Shown: positions 53,428-64,000 of the stretch, one piece after another
Numbering within the stretch: the stretch's first letter is position 1
Layout of the letters: each line of letters opens with the position of its first letter
Origin: Mycobacterium dioxanotrophicus
Lineage (GTDB): Bacteria > Actinomycetota > Actinomycetes > Mycobacteriales > Mycobacteriaceae
DNA length: 64,000 bases
Direction: 5' to 3'
NCBI RefSeq assembly: GCF_002157835.1
Contig: NZ_CP020809.1
Location: 186,001 to 250,000 of the forward strand
Made by a program: the position numbers and the translations under genes
The notes under the pieces: model-generated
Databases searched by the model: none
What the model saw: the letters and a program-made list of their open reading frames with translations, nothing else
What the model was told of the DNA's origin: nothing

Positions 53428-53761
53428 GCGGGTCCCAGCCTTTCGGTTGTGGTGCGCGTCGAGGCGGCAGTGGTATGCGGCCATTATCGCTGGCTCTCCT
53501 ACTGCCGCAAGGCTGTTCGGATTCTCCAATCCCTACCGGCAGCGCGGTCGGAGAGTATGAGTTAGAGCCGAGGGAGCAGTTTACGCGGAGTCGGAAATTG
53601 TGCCGAGTGATATTGACGGGTGAAATATCGGGACGGTTTGTGTGATTGTCCGAGGCGGCGAGAATTCACGCCGCGTGAGATACCTTGGAAATCAATAGAT
53701 GTAGTGCTGTGACGGCGGCATCGGGTGTTGGCTTACGCCCTTTCTGCGCTGTTCGCGCAGG
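53428..53761. other. Divergent intergenic region with a near-palindrome
   Basis: This region lies between the glycosyltransferase gene and the small gene at 53775. No gene is recognised. It carries the inverted repeat 53655-53674 and is AT-richer near 53560-53700. Confidence 0.4.
53655..53674. promoter_or_regulatory. 20-bp near-perfect palindrome
   Basis: GCGGCG-A-GAATTC-A-CGCCGC is symmetric over 20 bp with one mismatched pair. It could be an operator for either divergent gene. Confidence 0.5.
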
Positions 53762-53767
53762 TATAGT
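53762..53767 (+). promoter_or_regulatory. -10 hexamer for leaderless small-protein transcript
   Basis: TATAGT, close to consensus, is followed by seven bases and ATG 53775. Confidence 0.55.
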
Positions 53768-53774
53768 CGGGCGC

Positions 53775-54020
53775 ATGAACCTGGTCGAGTCGATCGAACG
53801 TGGCCTGGATTGGCTTGCCGAACCCAAGCGTCTGCCCGGGCGGTTCGAGATGGAGACCCAGCGTGGGCGGCGGCTGGAACTGGAGGTCGTCTCGTTCGCG
53901 CTCCGGATGCCGATCGCCGGTGGCGTCACGATGCGAATCCCGGTGTTCCTGATGGTGATGCCCGCTGGGTCGTCGCCGATCGAAGGGTCGCACGCCCGTC
54001 CAGAAGAGGGCGACGAGTAG
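53775..54020 (+). CDS. 81-residue hypothetical protein
   Basis: Encodes MNLVESIERGLDWLAEPKRL, then FEMETQRGRRLELEVVSFAL and a hydrophobic VTMRIPVFLMVMP, ending in an acidic tail (RPEEGDE). No signal peptide and no known family. The leaderless promoter and clean codon use favour a real gene. It lies between the GPL glycan genes and the mbtH-mps1 operon. Confidence 0.55.
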   Translation: MNLVESIERGLDWLAEPKRLPGRFEMETQRGRRLELEVVSFALRMPIAGGVTMRIPVFLMVMPAGSSPIEGSHARPEEGDE

Positions 54021-54857
54021 CTGCAGCCGCGCGGCGGGCGTCACGGATCTCACCCGTCGGCGCCTGTTCTTGACCTGCGCGTACGCCGTTCCGTTACGGG
54101 CGGCAGCGCAGCCGTAAGCCTGCACCGCATTGTGCGACGACGGCGCGGGACACTGTTCCGTGCTTGCCGAGCGTGACGTGCGCCACATCGGGGATACCGT
54201 AAGTGTGCGAAGCGCATGCTGGCGGTGCTGTCGTCACGCAACCACGATTTCCTGGGACTTTGTTGGCATCCCGCAGTGGCGCTCGCGCTCTTCGCGATCC
54301 CATCACTGTGTCACCCAATGTTGCTAGATCCGTTCCCACGGTGGCGACCTCCAGCCGTGCCGAGTCCGCCGCGGTCCGCTCGGTGGATTCTGTGCGTTCG
54401 CAAGCAATACTCGCAATGGTCCGATGCCACAATCATCGAGCTAGCAACTCGCAAAACCGTAGGACCACCGCAGCTTCAGCAATCTTTTCGGACTGCGACG
54501 ACAAGAGTGCATCCCGCACGCCTACTTTGCATTCATCTCCTGAAGCCTCACAGGCGTTCATTTGCCAGAACTACCATTCCATTGCAAATTTGCTGCAAAG
54601 GCCAAGGGGCGGCCGCCCGAAGCTCACAATGCATTCACAAACTTGTAAAACTCGCAATAGCTTGACGCGCCCGTGAATACCCGTGACCTGGTTAAATCCC
54701 CTGATCAGCGCGTTGCAGCTAATCCCTCGACCCGCGTAGACAGCATTAACCACCGTCGTGTACGGCGGGACTTCGGGGAAACCTCAGACGCCGCGATGCA
54801 GGCGGCCGTATGTTTGCGATATGTTTGCGATGTCCGCCTAAGTAGCCATGGAGAAAC
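54021..54857. other. Long leader/promoter region of mbtH-mps1
   Basis: 840 bases without a convincing gene; open frames are short and of atypical composition. The right half is AT-richer and contains a 10-bp palindrome GCAAATTTGC (54584-54593) and the tandem repeat at 54810-54831. It presumably carries the promoter of the GPL synthetase operon. Confidence 0.45.
54800..54839. repeat. 11-bp tandem repeat inside a stem, upstream of mbtH
   Basis: ATGTTTGCGAT is repeated exactly and without a gap at 54810-54820 and 54821-54831. The pair is flanked by AGGCGG (54800-54805) and CCGCCT (54834-54839), which can pair. It ends about 20 bases before the mbtH start. Confidence 0.6.
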
Positions 54858-55088
54858 GTGAGCATCAATCCATTCGATGACGACAAGGGAAGCTTTTTCG
54901 TCTTGATCAACGACGAGGAGCAGCACAGCCTGTGGCCGGCGTTTGCCGACGTGCCGGCTGGTTGGCGGGTGGTATTCGGCGAGGCGGACCGCGCTGCATG
55001 CCTTGACTACATCGAGCAAAACTGGACCGATATTCGGCCGAAGAGCCTGCGCGAGAGGTTGGCGCAGGGCGGGGCTCTTGAGCGCTGA
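54858..55088 (+). CDS. mbtH: MbtH-like protein
   Basis: A 76-residue MbtH protein with the full signature: [20 protein letters not shown], then [20 protein letters not shown]. MbtH proteins bind NRPS adenylation domains and are often needed for their activity or folding. It lies 25 bases upstream of mps1, the usual arrangement in GPL loci. GTG 54858 has GGAG four bases upstream. Confidence 0.95.
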   Translation: MSINPFDDDKGSFFVLINDEEQHSLWPAFADVPAGWRVVFGEADRAACLDYIEQNWTDIRPKSLRERLAQGGALER

Positions 55089-55113
55089 ACCGCCTGGGTG
55101 GGGAAGTCGAATA

Positions 55114-58100
55114 ATGGAACAAGACGACGGCGCATTGCCGCTTTCGCGCGGTCAGTTGGATATCTGGCTCTCACACGAAAGCGGCCTCGCGGGTACGGAG
55201 TGGCAACTCGGCCTTTTAGGACGAATCGACGGTTCTGTCGACCGCGAGCTTCTGCAGCGAGCGGTCCGGCAAGCTATGGACGAGGCCGAGCCCGCCAGGG
55301 CGGCGTTCTTCGAAGTCGACGGCCAGGTGGTCCAGAAGGCACTCGATTATTCGGACCTCGACCTTCCTTTTTATGACGTCCGGGATGCCGATGATCCGGT
55401 GCAAAAAGTCCGTGAAATTGCGTCGTCAATTCAGCACACGCCCTTGCCACTGACGGGCCGGCTGGTCAAATTCGCATTGTTCCGCACGCAGCCGAATGAA
55501 TATTATTTGTTCGGACTCGGGCACCACATATCGGTCGACGGTTTGGGCATGGCCGTGGTCAGCCGCCGAATTGCCACCATCTACTCTGCACTGGTCGCGG
55601 GAGAACCGATTCCCGCGGCCTACTTTGGTTCGCTGAAGGACCTGGTCGACTGCGAGACGACGTACTCGTCGTCCAGCGAGTACCTGGACGACGAGGCGTA
55701 CTGGAGCAACAACCTGCCGGCCGAGGGCGGGCTCGACTACGGGCTTCCCACTCCGGCCAGCGCCCATGACGCCTACACGCCGTCCGCATCCGTGGAAGTG
55801 GATCAAGCCGTTGTCGGCCATATCAAGCAGCTGTCCAAGAGCCTGCGTATCCGCCGCTACTCGGTGACGACCGCGGCGGTCGCACTGCTGGTTCGCGCGT
55901 GGTCCGCCAACAGTTCCGAGGTGGCCCTCGACTTCCCGGTCAGCCGGCGAGTGACCCCGGAATCGAAGACGCTGCCTGCAATGCTCGCGGGCGTCGCGCC
56001 GCTGGTGCTGAACACCCCACCGGATTGGACGGTCGGCGAGTTCTGCCGCCACGTCGACACCCGAATCCGCGAACTGTTGCAACACCAGCGCTACCCCGTG
56101 CACCTCCTGGAAGCGGGAGGCGGCGTGCGCGGCCCACGGCATGCGTCGAACCGGGTCGCGGTGAACTTCATACCTGCTCGTCTCACGTTGGATCTCGCCG
56201 GCGCGCCGGTGACAGTGTCGTACACGAACCACGGTCCGATGGGGCACTTCGGGCTCTTCTTCATCGGTTCCAGCGACCAACTGTTCCTCAGCACAGCGGG
56301 TGCGGGACAGCCGTTCGCGGATTTCGGAGTCGCTGATCTGGCGCAGCGCATCCAACGGGTGGTTACGGTGATGGCAGCCGATCCGGAGCGCCCGTTGTCT
56401 TCACTGGATCTGCTCGGCAGCGGCGAGCATGACCTGCTCGCGCAGATCGGCCATCAGGGGGCACTCAACGAGCATCTGCCCCACCTGTCGATACCAGATC
56501 TGTTCGACCGCTACGTGAATCGCGCCCCTGACGCGCCGGCCCTGACCTTCGAGGGCCACACCCTGACCTACCGCGAGCTGGACGAGGCCGCCAATCGGCT
56601 GGCGCACGTGCTCAAGGCGCGCGGCGCCGGACCGGGTGAACGTGTCGCGCTGTTGTCAGAGCGGTCGGCCAAGGCCGTGATCGCGATCCTGGCGGTGCTC
56701 AAGACCGGGGCGGCCTACGTGCCCATCGACCCCGTTGTCCCCGCGGCGCGAATCGATTTCATCCTCGCCGACGCGGCACCGATCGCCGTGATCACCAGCG
56801 CCCCAGCCAAGTCGCGTTTGCACGCGCACGACGTCACCGTCATCGACATCGACGACCCCGCGGCAGCCGAGCAGCCCGGCACCGCGCCGACCGGGCCAGC
56901 ACCCGACGACATCGCGTACATCATCTACACCTCGGGCACCACCGGGACCCCGAAGGGCGTGGCCGTCACCCATCACAACGTGACCCGGTTGATGGCCGCG
57001 CTGGAGTCCGGGCTCCCGCACCCCGGGGTCTGGCCGCTGTGCCACTCCCTGGCGTTCGACGCCTCGGTGTGGGAGATCGGCAACGCGCTGCTTCGTGGTG
57101 GGCGACTCGTGGTCGTGCCAGAAGCCGTTGCCGGCGCACCAGAAGACTTCCACGCCCTGCTGGTCTCGGAGAAGGTCGACGCGTTCACCCAGACTCCGTC
57201 CGCCGTGGCGATGCTGCCGACCGAGGGTCTACAGTCCTCGGCGCTCGTGGTCGTCGGTGAGGCCTGCCCCGCCTCGGTGGTGGAACGATGGTCGCCGGCC
57301 ACCCGCGTGATGGTCAACGGCTACGGCCCGACCGAGACCACGATCTGTGTGACGGTCAGCGATGCCCTGAAGCCCGGTGCGGCCGTTCCCATCGGCAAGC
57401 CCCTCCCTGGCGCTGCACTGTTCGTGCTGGACACCTGGATGCAGCCGGTTCCCACCGGTGTCGTCGGCGAGCTGTATGTCGCCGGTGACGGTGTGACGTG
57501 TGGATACCTGGGACGCTCCGGCCTTACCGCATCCCGCTTCGTGGCGTGCCCGTTCGGTGAGCCCGGCACGCGCATGTACCGGACCGGAGACCTGGTCCGG
57601 TGGGGCGATGACGGACAGCTGGAATACCTGGGCCGAGCCGACGAACAGGTCAAGATCCGGGGCTACCGCATCGAACTCGGCGAAGTGCAAGCCGCACTGG
57701 CCGCCGTCGACGGCGTCGAGAACGCCGTTGTCATCGCCCGCGAGGACCGCCCCGGCGACAAGCGTCTGGTCGGGTACATCACCGGGACAGCGGATCCGGT
57801 GGACGTCAGGACCCAACTGGCAGATCGACTGCCGCCGTACATGGTGCCCGTTGCAGTCGTGGTGTTGGAGTCGCTGCCGTTGACGGCCAACAACAAGTTG
57901 GACACCCGCGCGCTGCCCGCGCCCGAATACCAAGGTGCGGGCAGCGATTACCGCGAACCCACTACCGCGGTCGAAGAGGTCTTGGCCGATATCTACGCCC
58001 AGGTCCTCGGACAGGACCGCGTCGGCGTCGACGATCCGTTCTTCGACCTGGGTGGCGACAGCATCCTGTCGATGCAGGTTGTCGCCCGGGCCAGAGCCGC

Positions 58101-61100
58101 AGGCCTGCAGTGCCGGCCGCGTGACATCTTCGTCGAGCAGACCGTGGCCCGACTGGCTTCGGTCGTCAAGGTCACCGGCGGGGAAGCAGCGGTGGTCGAC
58201 GAGGGCATCGGTTCGGTGGTGGCCACCCCGATCATGCGGTGGCTCAGCACTGTTGACGGCTCGGTAGACGAGTTCAACCAGACGTTGGTGTTGCAGGCGC
58301 CGACCGGGGTGTCCGAACCGGACGTGGCTGTGGTGCTGCAAGCACTGGTCGACAGGCATCCCACGCTCCGGATGGTCGCCGCGGACGTGAGGAGCGATTC
58401 GGGGCCCGCGGACGTGAGGAGCGAATCAGGTACAGCGCGCGGCGAAGCGAGCACCGAGCACAACGGCGAGTGGTCATTGACCGTGCCGGAGAAGGCAAGC
58501 GTGGTCGTGCATTCGGCGGATGCATTGACCGACGATGCGATCCGTGCCGCGAGGGCGCGGCTGAACCCGGCGACGGGGCAGATGCTCAGCGCGCTGTGGG
58601 TGCCCGCGACCGGGCAGTTGGCACTGGTCGTCCACCACTTGGCGGTCGACGGGGTGTCGTGGCGAATCCTCTTGGAAGACCTCAACATCGCCTGGGCCCA
58701 GCATCACAGCGGACAGGCAGTCGAGTTGCCGGCCGGCGGTACGTCCTTCGTCCGATGGTCGGCGCTGCTCGAGGAGTACGCGCGCACCGCGGAGGTGGAG
58801 AGCCAGGCGGACGCGTGGCAGCAGGTGCTGACGACGCCGCCCGCACTGCCCGCGACCACGGACACCCATGCCGAGGCCGGCCGGCTGTCCGTAGAGCTGG
58901 ATCCCGAGACCACGCGCATGCTGCTCGGTGAGGTTCCCGCGGCGTTTCATGCCGGCGTGCAAGACATTTTGCTGATCGCCTTCGGGCTTGCCTGGGCCGA
59001 ATTCCTCGGCGCGGGCAAGGCCCCTGTCGGTATCGATGTCGAGGGACACGGCCGTATCGAGGAGCTGGGCGGCACCGTCGATCGAGACATCGACCTGTCC
59101 CGGACGGTCGGCTGGTTCACCACCAAATACCCGGTGTCATTGGCTGTCGGTGGGGTGTCCTGGGCACAGGTGGCCGCTGGTGAATCGGCTCTTGGCCCGG
59201 TGGTCAAGGACGGTAAGGAACAGCTCCGGACCCTGCCCGACGGGCTGACCTACGGGCTGCTTCGCTACCTCAATCCCGATGTGGAGCTTGCCGGTTCGGA
59301 TCCGACGATCGGTTTCAACTACCTCGGACGGCTCGGTGCCGGGGCCGGTGATCTCGCCGGCGATCTGTGGCGTATCGATTCGGCGAGCCTGCCGATGACG
59401 GACGTGGCCGCCGCGGTGCCAATGCCGTTGGCGCACACCGTGGAACTCAATGCGGGGACGTTGGACGGTGACACCGGCCCGCGTCTGCAGGCCAACTGGA
59501 CATGGGCGCCGACGGCGATCGACGAGGAGCAGGTCGGCCGGCTGAGCCGGTTGTGGTTCGAAGCCCTGGCCGGAATCTGCGCGCATGTGCAACACGGCGG
59601 CGGTGGGCTCACCCCGTCCGATCTCGCGCCTGCCCGCTTGACTCAGCGGCAGATCGACGAACTGCAGCAGCAGTACCGAATCGCCGACGTGCTGCCGCTG
59701 ACCCCGCTGCAGCAGGGGCTGCTGTTCCAGGCCAGCTTCCAGGCCGCAGCGGAGGACGCGGGAGATCCGGGGGACTCCCGCGACGACGTATATGCCGTTC
59801 AACTCGGCATCACGATGGCCGGTGCCCTCGACCCGCAGCGCCTGCGCGATGCCGTGCACGCGGTGGTCGACCGGCATCCGAACCTCGCGCCGCGATTCTG
59901 CGAGGACTTCGGCGAACCCGTGCAGGTTCTTCCGGTTGATCCGGTGATCGCCTGGCAATACGTCGAACTCGAGTCCGACGAGCAGATCGATCAGTTGTGC
60001 GCGGCCGAGCGGACCGCTGTGTGCGACCTGGCCGGTCAACCTACGTTCCGGGCGGCGCTGATCCGGACGGGCCACGATACCCACCGGCTCGTGATGACAC
60101 TGCACCACATCGTGATCGACGGGTGGTCGCTCCCGGTACTGCTGCAGGAGATCTTCGCGGGCTACTTCGGGCAGCGGCTGTCCGCGCCCACGCCGTACCG
60201 TAATTTCGTCAGCTGGCTTGCCACCCAGGATCGCGATGTCGCCCAGGCGACGTGGCGCGAGGTGTTCGACGGTTTCGAAACCCCGACCCTCGTCGCGCCG
60301 CCGAGTCAGTCGGGGCCGCGCGGTGTCCAGTCGCATCGGGTGTCTGCCGAGATCACCCAGGCCCTCGGCGAACTCGCACGAGCACATCGCACCACCGTCA
60401 ATACCGTGCTGCAGGCCGCGTGGGCGCAGATGCTGGCATCGCTGACCGGTCAGCACGACGTCGCATTCGGCGCCGCGGTGTCAGGCCGCCCTGCCGATCT
60501 CGCAGGCGCGGAATCGATTGTGGGCCTGCTGATCAACACCGTTCCCGTCCGCGCGACCATCACCGCGACCACCACCGTCGCCGAGCTGCTGGACCAACTG
60601 CAGCGCACGCACAACGACACCGTCGAGCACGAACACCTCTCGCTGGCCGAAATCCATCGCGCCGCGGGCCACGATCGGTTGTTCGACACCCTGTTCGTCT
60701 ACGAGAACTACCCGCTCGACACCGGTGCGCTGCTCGGTGTGCAGGACCTGACGGTCACGGATTTCACCAGTCGCGAGTACAACCACTATCCGCTGTCCAT
60801 GGTGGCGATGCCGGGCCATGAACTCGGTCTGCGCGTCGAGTTCGACACTGAGGTGTTCGACGAGGCGGCAGTCGACATCCTGGTCAAGCGCATGCATCAC
60901 GTGCTCGAGGCCATGGTCGCCGACCCCACGCGACGGGTGTCCTCCATCGACGTGCTCGATTCCACCGAGCACGATCAACTCGACCAGTGGGGCAACCGCG
61001 CAGTGCTGGCCGAGCCGGTGACGGGTTCGCCGTCGATCCCGGCGTTGTTCGCCGAGCAGGTGGTGCGTGCTCCGGAGGCCGTCGCTATTACCTGCAGCGG

Positions 61101-64000
61101 GCGGTCATTGACCTACCGCGAGCTGGACGAGGCCTCAAACCGGTTGGCGCACTTGCTGTCCAGCCGGGGTGCCGGCCCGGGCGAGCGGGTGGCCCTGCTG
61201 CTTCCCCGCACCGAGGAGGCCGTCGTGGCCATCCTTGCGGTGCTCAAGACCGGTGCGGCGTACCTGCCGATCGACCCCGCGCATCCCGATGCCCGGATCG
61301 AGTTCACCCTCAACGATGCCGCACCGATCGCGGCAGTCACCACCGCGGATCTGCTCGGCCGGTTGACGGGGCCCGGGCTGCCCGAGATGTCGGTGATCGA
61401 CATCGATGACCCCGACGTCGCCGCGAAGCCGGAGACCGCGCTGCCGGCTCCGACGTCCGACAACATCGCCTACATCATCTACACCTCGGGGACCACCGGT
61501 AAGCCCAAGGGCGTTGCGGTCACCCACCGCAACGTGACCCGGCTGCTGGAGTCGCTGGACGCCGAGCTGGCGCTGGGACAGGTGTGGACGCAATGCCATT
61601 CGTTGGCGTTCGACTACTCGGTGTGGGAGCTCTGGGGGGCGCTGCTCTACGGCGGCCGGTTGCTGATCGTGCCGGATGCGGTCGTCCGCTCACCCGAGGA
61701 CTTCCATGCGCTGCTGGTCACCGAACAGGTGAGCGTGCTGAGCCAGACGCCTTCGGCGTTCTACGCGCTGCAGACAGCCGACACCCTGCAGCCTGAACTC
61801 GGACAGCAGCTGAAACTGCAGACGGTGGTCTTCGGCGGGGAAGCCCTTGAACCGCAACGACTGTCACCGTGGTTGCGCAGCCACCCAGGCATGCCGCGAC
61901 TGATCAACATGTACGGCATCACCGAGACGACGGTGCACGCCTCGTTCCGCGAGATCGGTGACGGCGACCTCGCCAATAGCGTCAGCCCCATCGGTGTTCC
62001 GTTGGAGCACTTGGCTTTCTTCGTCCTGGACGGTTGGCTGCGCCAGGTCCCGGTCGGGGTGGTCGGCGAGTTGTACGTCGCAGGCACCGGATTGGCGGCG
62101 GGCTACATCGGCCGTCCGGATCTGTCGTCGACCCGCTTCGTCGCGTGCCCGTTCGGCGGTCCCGGTGCCCGGATGTACCGCACCGGAGACCTCGTGCAGT
62201 GGGGCGCCGACGGGCAACTGCGGTACGTGGGACGTGCCGACAAGCAGGTCAAGATCCGCGGCTACCGCATCGAACTCGGTGAAGTGCATGCTGCGCTGGC
62301 CGGCCTGGCCGGGGTGGGTCAGGCAGCCGTCATCGCTCGCGAGGACCGGCCCGGCGACAAGCGCCTGGTGGGTTACATCACCGAGACGACGCCGGGAGCG
62401 ATCGATCCGGTCGCGGCGCGCGCGACACTGTCCGACCGTCTCCCGACCTACATGGTGCCGTCCGCAGTGGTGGTGATGGACACGCTGCCGCTGACCGTGA
62501 ACGGCAAACTCGACACCAAGGCCCTGCCTGCACCGGAGTATCAGGACGCCGAGCAGTATCGCGCACCGGTCAACGCCATCGAGGAGATCCTCAGCGGCAT
62601 CTACGCCCAGGTGCTCGGGGTCGAGCGGGTCGGCGTCGACGATTCGTTCTTCGACCTTGGCGGGGACAGCATTTCGTCGATGCAGGTGGTCGCGCGGGCA
62701 CGCGCGGCGGGCCTCATCTGCCGGCCGCGCGACATCTTCGTCGAGCAGACCGTCAGCAGGCTGGCCCGGGTCGCGACGTTCTCCGACAGTGAGACGACCG
62801 TCGTCGACGAGGGCACCGGCGCGGTGGTAGCCACCCCGATCATGCGGTGGCTGCACGAACTTGACGGCCCGACCGACCAGTTCAACCAGACCGTGGTGCT
62901 GCAGGCGCCGGTCGGGGTCACCGACGCCGACGTCGTCGTGGTGCTGCAGGCCCTGCTGGATCGGCACGGCATGCTGCGACTGACGAGCGACACAACGGAG
63001 ACGGGCGAATGGTCGCTGACCGTTCCCGCGGTCGGCTCGGTCGATGCCGGCAGCTGTCTGCACGTCGTGGACGCACTGTCCGACGACGCCCTGCTGGCGG
63101 CGCGGTCGCGGCTTGACCCGGCTGCCGGGGCCATGCTCACCGCACTGTGGGTGCCGGAGACCCGGCGCTTGGCATTGATGGTCCACCATCTGGCCGTCGA
63201 TGCGGTGTCGTGGCGAATCCTGTTGGAAGACTTGAACATCGCGTGGGCGCAGCACCGCAGCGGTCAGGAGGTGGCGCTGCCGGGCGGGGGAACCTCGTTC
63301 GCGCGGTGGGCGCGGGTTCTCGATGACCACGCCCGAGCCGATGCGGTTCTGAACACGGCCGACGCTTGGCGGCAGGTCACGGCCACCCCGGCCGCGTTGC
63401 CTGCCGTGCAGCCCGCGTTGGACACCTACGCGAACGCCGGGCAGTTGTCGCTGGAGCTGGATGCCGCGACCACCCAGCAGTTGCTGACCGAGGTGCCCTC
63501 GGCGTTTCACGCAGGCGTGCAAGACATCCTGCTGATCGCGTTCGGGTTGGCGGCCACCGAGTTCCTCGGTGCCGGTGACTCGCCGGTCGGTGTCGACGTC
63601 GAGGGACACGGCCGCGTCGAGGAGATCGGGCCGGGCGCTGATTCGCACATCGATCTGTCCCGCACGGTCGGCTGGTTCACCACCAAGTACCCCGTGTCGT
63701 TGGCCGTGGGCGGGATGAGCTGGGAGCAGGTGTGTTCCGGCGACACCGCGCTCGGACCGGTCATCAAGGCGGCCAAAGAGCAACTGCGTGCCCTGCCGGA
63801 CGGCATGACCTACGGCCTGTTGCGTTACCTGAATTCGGACGTAGATCTGGGTGGTTCGGATCCGGCGCTCGGGTTCAACTACCTCGGGCGCCTCGGCGCA
63901 GGCGCCGGTGACCTGTCAGACGAGCTGTGGCAGATCGATCAGGATGCCGTGGCGGTGACCGCCGCAGCCACGGCGGTACCGACCCCACTGGGCCACACCG
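55114..64000 (+). CDS. mps1: Mps1, GPL non-ribosomal peptide synthetase (3' end outside window)
   Basis: The frame is open from ATG 55114 to the window edge (2962 codons). Domains by approximate residue: starter C 10-440 (HHISVDG at 137), A1 463-945, T1 (Ser983 in GGDSILSM), E1 1030-1510 (HHLAVDG at 1174, FNYLGR), C2 1523-1950 (HHIVIDG at 1664), A2 1970-2480, T2 (Ser2519 in GGDSISSM), E2 from 2565, truncated by the window. Specificity residues by alignment to GrsA read D-A-W-T-V-V-G-I-C-K for A1 (Phe-like) and D-Y-W-S-V-G-M-V-H-K for A2 (Thr-like). With the two E domains this gives N-acyl-D-Phe-D-allo-Thr, the first half of the GPL tetrapeptide. The starter C domain would join the fatty acyl chain to Phe. 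Confidence 0.95.
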   Translation, partial: MEQDDGALPLSRGQLDIWLSHESGLAGTEWQLGLLGRIDGSVDRELLQRAVRQAMDEAEPARAAFFEVDGQVVQKALDYSDLDLPFYDVRDADDPVQKVREIASSIQHTPLPLTGRLVKFALFRTQPNEYYLFGLGHHISVDGLGMAVVSRRIATIYSALVAGEPIPAAYFGSLKDLVDCETTYSSSSEYLDDEAYWSNNLPAEGGLDYGLPTPASAHDAYTPSASVEVDQAVVGHIKQLSKSLRIRRYSVTTAAVALLVRAWSANSSEVALDFPVSRRVTPESKTLPAMLAGVAPLVLNTPPDWTVGEFCRHVDTRIRELLQHQRYPVHLLEAGGGVRGPRHASNRVAVNFIPARLTLDLAGAPVTVSYTNHGPMGHFGLFFIGSSDQLFLSTAGAGQPFADFGVADLAQRIQRVVTVMAADPERPLSSLDLLGSGEHDLLAQIGHQGALNEHLPHLSIPDLFDRYVNRAPDAPALTFEGHTLTYRELDEAANRLAHVLKARGAGPGERVALLSERSAKAVIAILAVLKTGAAYVPIDPVVPAARIDFILADAAPIAVITSAPAKSRLHAHDVTVIDIDDPAAAEQPGTAPTGPAPDDIAYIIYTSGTTGTPKGVAVTHHNVTRLMAALESGLPHPGVWPLCHSLAFDASVWEIGNALLRGGRLVVVPEAVAGAPEDFHALLVSEKVDAFTQTPSAVAMLPTEGLQSSALVVVGEACPASVVERWSPATRVMVNGYGPTETTICVTVSDALKPGAAVPIGKPLPGAALFVLDTWMQPVPTGVVGELYVAGDGVTCGYLGRSGLTASRFVACPFGEPGTRMYRTGDLVRWGDDGQLEYLGRADEQVKIRGYRIELGEVQAALAAVDGVENAVVIAREDRPGDKRLVGYITGTADPVDVRTQLADRLPPYMVPVAVVVLESLPLTANNKLDTRALPAPEYQGAGSDYREPTTAVEEVLADIYAQVLGQDRVGVDDPFFDLGGDSILSMQVVARARAAGLQCRPRDIFVEQTVARLASVVKVTGGEAAVVDEGIGSVVATPIMRWLSTVDGSVDEFNQTLVLQAPTGVSEPDVAVVLQALVDRHPTLRMVAADVRSDSGPADVRSESGTARGEASTEHNGEWSLTVPEKASVVVHSADALTDDAIRAARARLNPATGQMLSALWVPATGQLALVVHHLAVDGVSWRILLEDLNIAWAQHHSGQAVELPAGGTSFVRWSALLEEYARTAEVESQADAWQQVLTTPPALPATTDTHAEAGRLSVELDPETTRMLLGEVPAAFHAGVQDILLIAFGLAWAEFLGAGKAPVGIDVEGHGRIEELGGTVDRDIDLSRTVGWFTTKYPVSLAVGGVSWAQVAAGESALGPVVKDGKEQLRTLPDGLTYGLLRYLNPDVELAGSDPTIGFNYLGRLGAGAGDLAGDLWRIDSASLPMTDVAAAVPMPLAHTVELNAGTLDGDTGPRLQANWTWAPTAIDEEQVGRLSRLWFEALAGICAHVQHGGGGLTPSDLAPARLTQRQIDELQQQYRIADVLPLTPLQQGLLFQASFQAAAEDAGDPGDSRDDVYAVQLGITMAGALDPQRLRDAVHAVVDRHPNLAPRFCEDFGEPVQVLPVDPVIAWQYVELESDEQIDQLCAAERTAVCDLAGQPTFRAALIRTGHDTHRLVMTLHHIVIDGWSLPVLLQEIFAGYFGQRLSAPTPYRNFVSWLATQDRDVAQATWREVFDGFETPTLVAPPSQSGPRGVQSHRVSAEITQALGELARAHRTTVNTVLQAAWAQMLASLTGQHDVAFGAAVSGRPADLAGAESIVGLLINTVPVRATITATTTVAELLDQLQRTHNDTVEHEHLSLAEIHRAAGHDRLFDTLFVYENYPLDTGALLGVQDLTVTDFTSREYNHYPLSMVAMPGHELGLRVEFDTEVFDEAAVDILVKRMHHVLEAMVADPTRRVSSIDVLDSTEHDQLDQWGNRAVLAEPVTGSPSIPALFAEQVVRAPEAVAITCSGRSLTYRELDEASNRLAHLLSSRGAGPGERVALLLPRTEEAVVAILAVLKTGAAYLPIDPAHPDARIEFTLNDAAPIAAVTTADLLGRLTGPGLPEMSVIDIDDPDVAAKPETALPAPTSDNIAYIIYTSGTTGKPKGVAVTHRNVTRLLESLDAELALGQVWTQCHSLAFDYSVWELWGALLYGGRLLIVPDAVVRSPEDFHALLVTEQVSVLSQTPSAFYALQTADTLQPELGQQLKLQTVVFGGEALEPQRLSPWLRSHPGMPRLINMYGITETTVHASFREIGDGDLANSVSPIGVPLEHLAFFVLDGWLRQVPVGVVGELYVAGTGLAAGYIGRPDLSSTRFVACPFGGPGARMYRTGDLVQWGADGQLRYVGRADKQVKIRGYRIELGEVHAALAGLAGVGQAAVIAREDRPGDKRLVGYITETTPGAIDPVAARATLSDRLPTYMVPSAVVVMDTLPLTVNGKLDTKALPAPEYQDAEQYRAPVNAIEEILSGIYAQVLGVERVGVDDSFFDLGGDSISSMQVVARARAAGLICRPRDIFVEQTVSRLARVATFSDSETTVVDEGTGAVVATPIMRWLHELDGPTDQFNQTVVLQAPVGVTDADVVVVLQALLDRHGMLRLTSDTTETGEWSLTVPAVGSVDAGSCLHVVDALSDDALLAARSRLDPAAGAMLTALWVPETRRLALMVHHLAVDAVSWRILLEDLNIAWAQHRSGQEVALPGGGTSFARWARVLDDHARADAVLNTADAWRQVTATPAALPAVQPALDTYANAGQLSLELDAATTQQLLTEVPSAFHAGVQDILLIAFGLAATEFLGAGDSPVGVDVEGHGRVEEIGPGADSHIDLSRTVGWFTTKYPVSLAVGGMSWEQVCSGDTALGPVIKAAKEQLRALPDGMTYGLLRYLNSDVDLGGSDPALGFNYLGRLGAGAGDLSDELWQIDQDAVAVTAAATAVPTPLGHT
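58381..58434 (+). repeat. 27-bp in-frame tandem duplication in the E1 domain of mps1
   Basis: Two adjacent 27-base units (58381-58407 and 58408-58434) begin GCGGACGTGAGGAGCGA and encode ADVRSDSGP and ADVRSESGT. They lie in a loop of E1 that is about 20 residues longer than the equivalent loop of E2. Confidence 0.75.

Noticed and set aside
54203..54676. Open frames of about 150 codons before mbtH
   Set aside because: Odd composition, no motif and no convincing start signal; the area is better read as a leader region.
61864..63783. 639-codon minus-strand open frame inside mps1
   Set aside because: It lies opposite well-conserved A, T and E domains and has shadow-type composition.
1..64000. 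Search for CRISPR, tRNA/rRNA, insertion sequences, phage genes or a classical defence system
   Set aside because: No repeat-spacer arrays, tRNA cloverleaf, transposase, integrase or recognised defence proteins were seen by eye.

Overview
The window is high-GC actinobacterial DNA, and its gene content points to a mycobacterium, most likely a rapidly growing Mycolicibacterium that makes glycopeptidolipids (GPLs). Markers are mmpS/mmpL pairs, an NmtR/CtpJ metal pair, a TB8.4-like secreted protein, an L,D-transpeptidase and a GPL assembly locus with mbtH and mps1. I found no tRNA, rRNA, CRISPR array, transposase or integrase. Several start codons lie 6-7 bases after a TANNNT -10 hexamer, the layout of mycobacterial leaderless mRNAs.

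Left part (1-19.7 kb): accessory and housekeeping genes. The order is: 5' end of a transporter diverging from an XRE-cupin regulator; a beta-lactamase-like lipoprotein; a TetR regulator diverging from a three-gene operon (membrane protein, DUF302-like protein, methyltransferase); then a tightly packed four-gene operon on the minus strand (11200 to 5611). That operon encodes an 826-residue protein with an acidic N-terminus and a cationic amphipathic segment, an HExxH protein and two unrecognised proteins. It diverges from a Tat-exported DUF1906 protein and is the best candidate here for an undescribed system. A fused HadA/HadB-like dehydratase, an FAD oxidoreductase, a membrane protein, a helical unknown protein, a GDSL-esterase pseudogene, an L,D-transpeptidase and an Ala/Pro-rich exported protein follow.

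Middle (19.9-31 kb): a five-gene minus-strand operon (APC permease, two SDRs, ureohydrolase, NodB-fold deacetylase/amidohydrolase) diverging from a PucR regulator looks like a catabolic unit for a nitrogenous, perhaps guanidino, compound. Next is a metal/oxyanion block: a 5'-truncated CDF transporter, a ChrB-domain protein with an MFS transporter, and nmtR diverging from the P-type ATPase gene ctpJ.

Right part (32.2 kb to the end): the GPL locus. mmpS4-mmpL4a-mmpL4b encode the export/scaffold complex, rmlA supplies dTDP-glucose for deoxysugars, two GT1 glycosyltransferases attach sugars, and an epimerase, an acyltransferase (atf1-like), several O-methyltransferases, a C-methyltransferase-like enzyme and a sulfotransferase tailor them. 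A Gap/SAP-family membrane protein probably helps surface delivery. mbtH precedes mps1, which runs off the window end. The visible Mps1 is C-A-T-E-C-A-T-E(partial), with specificity residues reading Phe then Thr, as expected for the D-Phe-D-allo-Thr half of the GPL tetrapeptide.
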